Shown here piece by piece: positions 51,485-63,215 of a stretch of 64,000 nucleotides of DNA (the first letter of the stretch is position 1; each line of letters opens with the position of its first letter). The notes under the pieces are model-generated. The model saw nothing but the letters and a program-made list of their open reading frames with translations. It had not been told where the DNA came from and did no database searches. The stretch comes from Escarpia spicata. Lineage: Eukaryota > Annelida > Polychaeta > Sabellida > Siboglinidae. The translations under genes and the position numbers were made by a program. The DNA lies in NCBI GenBank assembly GCA_963995525.1, contig OZ023206.1, positions 43,693,178 to 43,757,177 on the forward strand, in the 5' to 3' direction.

Positions 51485-54400
51485 ACATTAAGGATCCGTC
51501 CGCCAAAAAAAGTGCACTTAAAATACCGTTATGCTGTGATATGCATAAATTGTGTTCGAACACTTTGACATGGGACATGTTTGTCTCGTGAGTACTGAAT
51601 GTACTGCTGCTATAGACAAGATAAAACATCAAATGGGGATGAATTTTCACACCTATAACTTACGTAATATGTTCTTGTAACTTACGTGACGGAGATAAAA
51701 CGGTAACATGCATTCCCATTTGTGGTTAATCTAGTTATGTGTGTAGCTTGATATCAGTCTAGCCTTCGTGAAGATTTGTAACATGCAAAACATCTATTTG
51801 GGGTAAGACCACATTAAGGATCCGTCCGCCGAAAAAAGTCCACTTAAAATACCGTTATGCTGTGATATGCATAAATTTTGTTACAACACTTTGACATGGG
51901 ACATGTTTGTCTCGTGAGTACTGAATGTACTGCTGCTTTAGACAAGATAAAACATCAAATGGGGATGAGTTTTCACACCTATAACTTACGTAATATGTTC
52001 TTGTAACTTACGTGACGGAGATAAAACGGTAACATGCATTCCCATATGTGGTTAATCTATTTTTGTGTGTAGCTTGATATCAGTCTAGCCTTCGTGAAGA
52101 TTTGTAACATGCAAAACATATATTTGGGGTAAGAACACATTAAGGATCCGTCCGCCGAAAAAAGTGCACTTAAAATACCGTTATGCTGTGATATGCATAT
52201 ATTTTGTTCGAACACTTTGACATGGGACATGTTTGTCTCGTGAGTACTGAATGTACTGCTGCTTTAGGCAAGATAAAACATCAAATGGGGATGAGTTTTA
52301 ACACCTATAACTTACGTAATATGTTCTTGTAACTTACGTGACGGAGATAAAACGGTAACATGCATTCCCATTTGTGGTTAATCTAGTTATGTGTGTAGCT
52401 TGATATCAGTCTAGCCTTCGTGAAGATTTGTAACATGCAAAACATATATTTGGGGTAAGACCACATTAACGATCCGTCCGCCTAAAAAAGTGCACTTAAA
52501 ATACCGTTATGCTGTGATATGCATATCTTTTGTTCGAACACTTTCACATGGGACATGTTTGTCTCGTGAGTACTGAATGTACTGCTGCTTTAGACAAGAT
52601 AAAACATCAAATGGGGATGATTTTTCACACCTATAACTTATGTAATATGTTCTTGTAACTTACGTGACGGAGATAAAACGGTAACATGCATTCCCATTTG
52701 TGGTTAATCTAGTTATGTGTGTAGCTTGATATCAGTCTAGCCTTCGTGAAGATTTGTAACATGCAAAACATCTATTTGGGGTAAGACCACATTAAGGATC
52801 CGTCCGCCGAAAAAAGTCCACTTAAAATACCGTTATGCTGTGATATGCATAAATTTTGTTCGAACACTTTGACATGGGACATGTTTGTCTCGTGAGTACT
52901 GAATGTACTGCTGCTTTAGACAAGATAAAACATCAAATGGGGATGAGTTTTCACACCTATAACTTACGTAATATGTTCTTGTAACTTACGTGACGGAGAT
53001 AAAACGGTAACATGCGTTCCCATTTGTGGTTAATCTAGTTATGTGTGTAGCTTGATATCAGTCTAGCCTTCGTGAAGATTTGTAACATGCAAAACATCTA
53101 TTTGGGGTAAGACCACATTAAGGATCCGTCCGCCGAAAAAAGTCCACTTAAAATACCGTTATGCTGTGATATGCATAAATTTTGTTCGAACACTTTGACA
53201 TGGGACATGTTTGTCTCGTGATTACTGAATGTACTGCTGCTTTAGGCAAGATAAAACATCAAATGGGGATGAGTTTTAACACCTATAACTTACGTAATAT
53301 GTTCTTGTAACTTACGTGACGGAGATAAAACGGTAACATGCATTCCCATTTGTGGTTAATCTAGTTATGTGTGTAGCTTGATATCAGTCTAGCCTTCGTG
53401 AAGATTTGTAACATGCAAAACATATATTTGGGGTAAGACCACATTAAGGATCCGTCCGCCGAAAAAAGTCCACTTAAAATACCGTTATGCTGTGATATGC
53501 ATACATTTTGTTCGAACACTTTGACATGGGACATGTTTGTCTCGTGAGTACTGAATGTACTGCTGCTTTAGACAAGATAAAACATCAAATGGGGATGAGT
53601 TTTCACACCTATAACTTACGTAATATGTTCTTGTAACTTACGTGACGGAGATAAAACGGTAACATGCATTCCCATTTGTGGTTAATCTAGTTATGTGTGT
53701 AGCTTGATATCAGTCTAGCCTTCGTGAAGATTTGTAACATGCAAAACATCTATTTGGGGTAAGACCACATTAAGGATCCGTCCGCCGAAAAAAGTGCACT
53801 TAAAATACCGTTATGCTGTGATATGCATAAATTTGGTTCGAACTCTTTGACATGGGACATGTTTGTCTCGTGAGTACTGAATGTACTGCTGCTTTAGACA
53901 AGATAAAACATCAAACGGGGATGAGTTTTCACACCTATAACTTACGTAATATGTTCTTGTAACTTACTTGACGGAGATAAAACGGTAACATGCATTCCCA
54001 TTTGTGGTTAATCTAGTTATGTGTGTAGCTTCATATCAGTCTAGCCTTCGTGAAGATTTGTAACATGCAAAACATCTATTTGGGTTAAGACCACATTAAG
54101 GATCCGTCCGCCAAAAAAGTGCACTTAAAATACCGTTATGCTGTGATATGCATAAATTTTGTTACAACACTTTGACATGGGACATGTTTGTCTCGTGAGT
54201 ACTGAATGTACTGCTGCTTTTGAAAAGATAAAACATCAAATGGGGATGAGTTTTCACACCTATAACTTACGTAAGATGTTCTTGTAACTTACGTGACGGA
54301 GATAAAACGGTAACATGCATTCCCATTTGTGGTTAATCTAGTTATGTGTGTAGCTTGATATCAGTCTAGCCTTCGTGAAGATTTGTAACATGCAAAACAT

Positions 54401-55068
54401 CTATTTGGGTTAAGACCACATTAAGGATCCGTCCGCCAAAAAAGTGCACTTAAAATACCGTTATGCTGTGATATGCATAAATTTTGTTAGAACACTTTGA
54501 CATGGGACATGTTTGTCTCGTGAGTACTGAATGTACTGCTGCTTTAGACAAGATAAAACATCAAATGGGGATGAGTTTTCACACCTATAACTTACGTAAT
54601 GTGTTCTTGTAACTTACGTGACGGAGATAAAACGGTAACATGCATTCCCATTTGTGGTTAATCTAGTTATGTGTGTTGCTTGATATCAGTCTAGCCTTCG
54701 TGAAGATTTGTAACATGCAAAACATATATTTGGGGTAAGAACACATTAAGGATCCGTCCGCCGAAAAAAGTGCCCTTAAAATACCGTTATGCTGTGATAT
54801 GCATATATTTTGTTCGAACACTTTGACATGGGACATGTTTGTCTCGTGAGTACTGAATGTACTGCTGCTTTAGGCAAGATAAAACATCAAATGGGGATGA
54901 GTTTTAACACCTATAACTTACGTAATATGTTCTTGTAACTTACGTGACGGAGATAAAACGGTAACATGCATTCCCATTTGTGGTTAATCTAGTTATGTGT
55001 GTAGCTTGATATCAGTCTAGCCTTCGTGAAGATTTGTAACATGCAAAACATCTATTTGGGGTAAGACC
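51485..55068 (+). repeat. K-anchored HOR, 11 monomers, 3584 bp, copy 2 (K, L, E, F, G, H, B, C, D', J, E)
   Basis: Starts: 51485, 51811, 52137, 52463, 52789, 53115, 53441, 53767, 54093, 54418 and 54743. The order is the same as copy 1 with an ordinary G in fifth place. Private marks: 'aatctattttt' in L, 'gaactcttt' in C (53767), 'gtgccctt' in the last E (54743). The last two are shared with the following unit. Confidence 0.9.
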
Positions 55069-56696
55069 ACATTAAGGATCCGTCCGCCAAAAAAAGTGCA
55101 CTTAAAATACCGTTATGCTGTGATATGCATAAATTGTGTTCGAACACTTTGACATGGGACATGTTTGTCTCGTGAGTACTGAATGTACTGCTGCTATAGA
55201 CAAGATAAAACATCAAATGGGGATGAATTTTCACACCTATAACTTACGTAATATGTTCTTGTAACTTACGTGACGGAGATAAAACGGTAACATGCATTCC
55301 CATTTGTGGTTAATCTAGTTATGTGTGTAGCTTGATATCAGTCTAGCCTTCGTGAAGATTTGTAACATGCAAAACATCTATTTGGGGTAAGACCACATTA
55401 AGGATCCGTCCGCCGAAAAAAGTGCACTTAAAATACCGTTATGCTGTGATATGCATAAATTTGGTTCGAACTCTTTGACATGGGACATGTTTGTCTCGTG
55501 AGTACTGAATGTACTGCTGCTTTAGACAAGATAAAACATCAAACGGGGATGAGTTTTCACACCTATAACTTACGTAATATGTTCTTGTAACTTACTTGAC
55601 GGAGATAAAACGGTAACATGCATTCCCATTTGTGGTTAATCTAGTTATGTGTGTAGCTTCATATCAGTCTAGCCTTCGTGAAGATTTGTAACATGCAAAA
55701 CATCTATTTGGGTTAAGACCACATTAAGGATCCGTCCGCCAAAAAAGTGCACTTAAAATACCGTTATGCTGTGATATGCATAAATTTTGTTACAACACTT
55801 TGACATGGGACATGTTTGTCTCGTGAGTACTGAATGTACTGCTGCTTTTGAAAAGATAAAACATCAAATGGGGATGAGTTTTCACACCTATAACTTACGT
55901 AAGATGTTCTTGTAACTTACGTGACGGAGATAAAACGGTAACATGCATTCCCATTTGTGGTTAATCTAGTTATGTGTGTAGCTTGATATCAGTCTAGCCT
56001 TCGTGAAGATTTGTAACATGCAAAACATCTATTTGGGTTAAGACCACATTAAGGATCCGTCCGCCAAAAAAGTGCACTTAAAATACCGTTATGCTGTGAT
56101 ATGCATAAATTTTGTTAGAACACTTTGACATGGGACATGTTTGTCTCGTGAGTACTGAATGTACTGCTGCTTTAGACAAGATAAAACATCAAATGGGGAT
56201 GAGTTTTCACACCTATAACTTACGTAATGTGTTCTTGTAACTTACGTGACGGAGATAAAACGGTAACATGCATTCCCATTTGTGGTTAATCTAGTTATGT
56301 GTGTTGCTTGATATCAGTCTAGCCTTCGTGAAGATTTGTAACATGCAAAACATATATTTGGGGTAAGAACACATTAAGGATCCGTCCGCCGAAAAAAGTG
56401 CCCTTAAAATACCGTTATGCTGTGATATGCATATATTTTGTTCGAACACTTTGACATGGGACATGTTTGTCTCGTGAGTACTGAATGTACTGCTGCTTTA
56501 GGCAAGATAAAACATCAAATGGGGATGAGTTTTAACACCTATAACTTACGTAATATGTTCTTGTAACTTACGTGACGGAGATAAAACGGTAACATGCATT
56601 CCCATTTGTGGTTAATCTAGTTATGTGTGTAGCTTGATATCAGTCTAGCCTTCGTGAAGATTTGTAACATGCAAAACATCTATTTGGGGTAAGACC
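55069..56696 (+). repeat. K-anchored HOR, 5 monomers, 1628 bp (K, C, D', J, E)
   Basis: Starts: 55069, 55395, 55721, 56046 and 56371. C-D'-J-E copies 53767-55068, shown by the private 'gaactcttt' and 'gtgccctt' in both. The K monomer is followed directly by C. L, E, F, G, H and B are absent. Confidence 0.9.
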
Positions 56697-59600
56697 ACAT
56701 TAAGGATCCGTCCGCCAAAAAAAGTGCACTTAAAATACCGTTATGCTGTGATATGCATAAATTGTGTTCGAACACTTTGACATGGGACATGTTTGTCTCG
56801 TGAGTACTGAATGTACTGCTGCTATAGACAAGATAAAACATCAAATGGGGATGAATTTTCACACCTATAACTTACGTAATATGTTCTTGTAACTTACGTG
56901 ACGGAGATAAAACGGTAACATGCATTCCCATTTGTGGTTAATCTAGTTATGTGTGTAGCTTGATATCAGTCTAGCCTTCGTGAAGATTTGTAACATGCAA
57001 AACATCTATTTGGGGTAAGACCACATTAAGGATCCGTCCGCCGAAAAAAGTCCACTTAAAATACCGTTATGCTGTGATATGCATAAATTTTGTTACAACA
57101 CTTTGACATGGGACATGTTTGTCTCGTGAGTACTGAATGTACTGCTGCTTTAGACAAGATAAAACATCAAATGGGGATGAGTTTTCACACCTATAACTTA
57201 CGTAATATGTTCTTGTAACTTACGTGACGGAGATAAAACGGTAACATGCATTCCCATATGTGGTTAATCTAGTTTTGTGTGTAGCTTGATATCAGTCTAG
57301 CCTTCGTGAAGATTTGTAACATGCAAAACATATATTTGGGGTAAGAACACATTAAGGATCCGTCCGCCGAAAAAAGTGCACTTAAAATACCGTTATGCTG
57401 TGATATGCATATATTTTGTTCGAACACTTTGACATGGGACATGTTTGTCTCGTGAGTACTGAATGTACTGCTGCTTTAGGCAAGATAAAACATCAAATGG
57501 GGATGAGTTTTAACACCTATAACTTACGTAATATGTTCTTGTAACTTACGTGACGGAGATAAAACGGTAACATGCATTCCCATTTGTGGTTAATCTAGTT
57601 ATGTGTGTAGCTTGATATCAGTCTAGCCTTCGTGAAGATTTGTAACATGCAAAACATATATTTGGGGTAAGACCACATTAACGATCCGTCCGCCTAAAAA
57701 AGTGCACTTAAAATACCGTTATGCTGTGATATGCATATCTTTTGTTCGAACACTTTCACATGGGACATGTTTGTCTCGTGAGTACTGAATGTACTGCTGC
57801 TTTAGACAAGATAAAACATCAAATGGGGATGATTTTTCACACCTATAACTTATGTAATATGTTCTTGTAACTTACGTGACGGAGATAAAACGGTAACATG
57901 CATTCCCATTTGTGGTTAATCTAGTTATGTGTGTAGCTTGATATCAGTCTAGCCTTCGTGAAGATTTGTAACATGCAAAACATCTATTTGGGGTAAGACC
58001 ACATTAAGGATCCGTCCGCCGAAAAAAGTCCACTTAAAATACCGTTATGCTGTGATATGCATAAATTTTGTTCGAACACTTTGACATGGGACATGTTTGT
58101 CTCGTGAGTACTGAATGTACTGCTGCTTTAGACAAGATAAAACTTCAAATGGGGATGAGTTTTCACACCTATAACTTACGTAATATGTTCTTGTAACTTA
58201 CGTGACGGAGATAAAACGGTAACATGCGTTCCCATTTGTGGTTAATCTAGTTATGTGTGTAGCTTGATATCAGTCTAGCCTTCGTGAAGATTTGTAACAT
58301 GCAAAACATCTATTTGGGGTAAGACCACATTAAGGATCCGTCCGCCGAAAAAAGTCCACTTAAAATACCGTTATGCTGTGATATGCATAAATTTTGTTCG
58401 AACACTTTGACATGGGACATGTTTGTCTCGTGATTACTGAATGTACTGCTGCTTTAGGCAAGATAAAACATCAAATGGGGATGAGTTTTAACACCTATAA
58501 CTTACGTAATATGTTCTTGTAACTTACGTGACGGAGATAAAACGGTAACATGCATTCCCATTTGTGGTTAATCTAGTTATGTGTATAGCTTGATATCAGT
58601 CTAGCCTTCGTGAAGATTTGTAACATGCAAAACATATATTTGGGGTAAGACCACATTAAGGATCCGTCCGCCGAAAAAAGTCCACTTAAAATACCGTTAT
58701 GCTGTGATATGCATAAATTTTGTTAGAACACTTTGACATGGGACATGTTTGTCTCGTGAGTACTGAATGTACTGCTGCTTTAGACAAGATAAAACATCAA
58801 ATGGGGATAAGTTTTCACACCTATAACTTACGTAATATGTTCTTGTAACTTACGTGACGGAGATAAAACGGTAACATGCATTCCCATTTGTGGTTAATCT
58901 AGTTTTGTGTGTAGCTTGATATCAGTCTAGCCTTCGTGAAGATTTGTAACATGCAAAACATCTATTTGGGGTAAGACCACATTAAGGATCCGTCCGCCGA
59001 AAAAAGTTCACTTAAAATACCGTTATGCTGTGATATGCATAAATTGTGTTCGAACACTTTGACATGGGACATGTTTGTCTCGTGAGTACTGAATGTACTG
59101 CTGCTTTAGACAAGATAAAACATCAAATGGGGATGAGTTTTCACACCTATAACTTACGTAATATGTTCTTGTAACTTACGTGACGGAGATAAAACGGTAA
59201 CATGCATTCCCATTTGTGGTTAATCTAGTTATATGTGTAGCTTGATATCAGTCTAGCCTTCGTGAAGATTTGTAACATGCAAAACATCTATTTGGGGTAA
59301 GACCACATTAAGGATCCGTCCGCCGAAAAAAGTCCACTTAAAATACCGTTATGCTGTGATATGCATACATTTTGTTCGAACACTTTGACATGGGACATGT
59401 TTGTCTCGTGAGTACTGAATGTACTGCTGCTTTAGACAAGATAAAACATCAAATGGGGATGAGTTTTCACACCTATAACTTACGTAATATGTTCTTGTAA
59501 CTTACGTGACGGAGATAAAACGGTAACATGCATTCCCATTTGTGGTTAATCTAGTTATGTGTGTAGCTTGATATCAGTATAGCCTTCGTGAAGATTTGTA

Positions 59601-60281
59601 ACATGCAAAACATCTATTTGGGGTAAGACCACATTAAGGATCCGTCCGCCGAAAAAAGTGCACTTAAAATACCGTTATGCTGTGATATGCATAAATTTGG
59701 TTCGAACACTTTGACATGGGACATGTTTGTCTCGTGAGTACTGAATGTACTGCTGCTTTAGACAAGATAAAACATCAAACGGGGATGAGTTTTCACACCT
59801 ATAACTTACGTAATATGTTCTTGTAACTTACTTGACGGAGATAAAACGGTAACATGCATTCCCATTTGTGGTTAATCTAGTTATGTGTGTAGCTTCATAT
59901 CAGTCTAGCCTTCGTGAAGATTTGTAACATGCAAAACATCTATTTGGGTTAAGACCACATTAAGGATCCGTCCGCCAAAAAAGTGCACTTAAAATACCGT
60001 TATGCTGTGATATGCATAAATTTTGTTACAACACTTTGACATGGGACATGTTTGTCTCGTGAGTACTGAATGTACTGCTGCTTTAGGCAAGATAAAACAT
60101 CAAATGGGGATGAGTTTTAACACCTATAACTTACGTAATATGTTCTTGTAACTTACGTGACGGAGATAAAACGGTAACATGCATTCCCATTTGTGGTTAA
60201 TCTAGTTATGTGTGTAGCTTGATATCAGTCTAGCCTTCGTGAAGATTTGTAACATGCAAAACATATATTTGGGGTAAGACC
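56697..60281 (+). repeat. K-anchored unit, 11 monomers, 3585 bp (K, L, E, F, G, H, I, A, B, C, D/E hybrid)
   Basis: Starts: 56697, 57023, 57349, 57675, 58001, 58327, 58653, 58979, 59305, 59631 and 59957. I and A stand between H and B, as in 28678-30307, unlike the earlier K units. G has 'aacttcaaat', H has 'gtgtatagc', B has 'cagtatagcc'. The last monomer opens as D ('gccaaaaaag', 'gttacaac') and becomes E ('ggcaag', 'ttttaac', 'acatatatt'), and F follows at once. Confidence 0.87.
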
Positions 60282-60607
60282 ACATTAACGATCCGTCCGC
60301 CTAAAAAAGTGCACTTAAAATACCGTTATGCTGTGATATGCATATCTTTTGTTCGAACACTTTCACATGGGACATGTTTGTCTCGTGAGTACTGAATGTA
60401 CTGCTGCTTTAGACAAGATAAAACATCAAATGGGGATGATTTTTCACACCTATAACTTATGTAATATGTTCTTGTAACTTACGTGACGGAGATAAAACGG
60501 TAACATGCATTCCCATTTGTGGTTAATCTAGTTATGTGTGTAGCTTGATATCAGTCTAGCCTTCGTGAAGATTTGTAACATGCAAAACATCTATTTGGGG
60601 TAAGACC
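60282..60607 (+). repeat. Single F monomer linking the D/E hybrid to the duplicated block
   Basis: It has the full F set ('gcctaaaa', 'atatctttt', 'ttcacatggg', 'gatgattttt', 'cttatgtaa') and the right-hand 'aacgatcc' change that removes the BamHI site. It is followed by G. Confidence 0.85.
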
Positions 60608-61911
60608 ACATTAAGGATCCGTCCGCCGAAAAAAGTCCACTTAAAATACCGTTATGCTGTGATATGCATAAATTTTGTTCGAACACTTTGACATGGGACA
60701 TGTTTGTCTCGTGAGTACTGAATGTACTGCTGCTTTAGACAAGATAAAACATCAAATGGGGATGAGTTTTCACACCTATAACTTACGTAATATGTTCTTG
60801 TAACTTACGTGACGGAGATAAAACGGTAACATGCGTTCCCATTTGTGGTTAATCTAGTTATGTGTGTAGCTTGATATCAGTCTAGCCTTCGTGAAGATTT
60901 GTAACATGCAAAACATCTATTTGGGGTAAGACCACATTAAGGATCCGTCCGCCGAAAAAAGTCCACTTAAAATACCGTTATGCTGTGATATGCATAAATT
61001 TTGTTCGAACACTTTGACATGGGACATGTTTGTCTCGTGATTACTGAATGTACTGCTGCTTTAGGCAAGATAAAACATCAAATGGGGATGAGTTTTAACA
61101 CCTATAACTTACGTAATATGTTCTTGTAACTTACGTGACGGAGATAAAACGGTAACATGCATTCCCATTTGTGGTTAATCTAGTTATGTGTGTAGCTTGA
61201 TATCAGTCTAGCCTTCGTGAAGATTTGTAACATGCAAAACATATATTTGGGGTAAGACCACATTAAGGATCCGTCCGCCGAAAAAAGTCCACTTAAAATA
61301 CCGTTATGCTGTGATATGCATAAATTTTGTTAGAACACTTTGACATGGGACATGTTTGTCTCGTGAGTACTGAATGTACTGCTGCTTTAGACAAGATAAA
61401 ACATCAAATGGGGATAAGTTTTCACACCTATAACTTACGTAATATGTTCTTGTAACTTACGTGACGGAGATAAAACGGTAACATGCATTCCCATTTGTGG
61501 TTAATCTAGTTTTGTGTGTAGCTTGATATCAGTCTAGCCTTCGTGAAGATTTGTAACATGCAAAACATCTATTTGGGGTAAGACCACATTAAGGATCCGT
61601 CCGCCGAAAAAAGTTCACTTAAAATACCGTTATGCTGTGATATGCATAAATTGTGTTCGAACACTTTGACATGGGACATGTTTGTCTCGTGAGTACTGAA
61701 TGTACTGCTGCTTTAGACAAGATAAAACATCAAATGGGGATGAGTTTTCACACCTATAACTTACGTAATATGTTCTTGTAACTTACGTGACGGAGATAAA
61801 ACGGTAACATGCATTCCCATTTGTGGTTAATCTAGTTATATGTGTAGCTTGATATCAGTCTAGCCTTCGTGAAGATTTGTAACATGCAAAACATCTATTT
61901 GGGGTAAGACC
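60608..61911 (+). repeat. Four-monomer unit G, H, I, A, copy 1 (1304 bp)
   Basis: Starts: 60608, 60934, 61260 and 61586. G has 'gcgttccc', H 'gtgattact', I 'ggataag' with 'gttttgtg', A 'aaattgtg' with 'gttatatg'. A is followed by G again rather than B. Confidence 0.9.
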
Positions 61912-63215
61912 ACATTAAGGATCCGTCCGCCGAAAAAAGTCCACTTAAAATACCGTTATGCTGTGATATGCATAAATTTTGTTCGAACACTTTGACATGG
62001 GACATGTTTGTCTCGTGAGTACTGAATGTACTGCTGCTTTAGACAAGATAAAACATCAAATGGGGATGAGTTTTCACACCTATAACTTACGTAATATGTT
62101 CTTGTAACTTACGTGACGGAGATAAAACGGTAACATGCGTTCCCATTTGTGGTTAATCTAGTTATGTGTGTAGCTTGATATCAGTCTAGCCTTCGTGAAG
62201 ATTTGTAACATGCAAAACATCTATTTGGGGTAAGACCACATTAAGGATCCGTCCGCCGAAAAAAGTCCACTTAAAATACCGTTATGCTGTGATATGCATA
62301 AATTTTGTTCGAACACTTTGACATGGGACATGTTTGTCTCGTGATTACTGAATGTACTGCTGCTTTAGGCAAGATAAAACATCAAATGGGGATGAGTTTT
62401 AACACCTATAACTTACGTAATATGTTCTTGTAACTTACGTGACGGAGATAAAACGGTAACATGCATTCCCATTTGTGGTTAATCTAGTTATGTGTGTAGC
62501 TTGATATCAGTCTAGCCTTCGTGAAGATTTGTAACATGCAAAACATATATTTGGGGTAAGACCACATTAAGGATCCGTCCGCCGAAAAAAGTCCACTTAA
62601 AATACCGTTATGCTGTGATATGCATAAATTTTGTTAGAACACTTTGACATGGGACATGTTTGTCTCGTGAGTACTGAATGTACTGCTGCTTTAAACAAGA
62701 TAAAACATCAAATGGGGATAAGTTTTCACACCTATAACTTACGTAATATGTTCTTGTAACTTACGTGACGGAGATAAAACGGTAACATGCATTCCCATTT
62801 GTGGTTAATCTAGTTTTGTGTGTAGCTTGATATCAGTCTAGCCTTCGTGAAGATTTGTAACATGCAAAACATCTATTTGGGGTAAGACCACATTAAGGAT
62901 CCGTCCGCCGAAAAAAGTTCACTTAAAATACCGTTATGCTGTGATATGCATAAATTGTGTTCGAACACTTTGACATGGGACATGTTTGTCTCGTGAGTAC
63001 TGAATGTACTGCTGCTTTAGACAAGATAAAACATCAAATGGGGATGAGTTTTCACACCTATAACTTACGTAATATGTTCTTGTAACTTACGTGACGGAGA
63101 TAAAACGGTAACATGCATTCCCATTTGTGGTTAATCTAGTTATATGTGTAGCTTGATATCAGTCTAGCCTTCGTGAAGATTTGTAACATGCAAAACATCT
63201 ATTTGGGGTAAGACC
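61912..63215 (+). repeat. Four-monomer unit G, H, I, A, copy 2 (1304 bp)
   Basis: Starts: 61912, 62238, 62564 and 62890. It matches copy 1 at all diagnostic sites; the one change I saw is 'ctttaaacaag' in I. A is then followed by B and C as usual. Confidence 0.9.
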
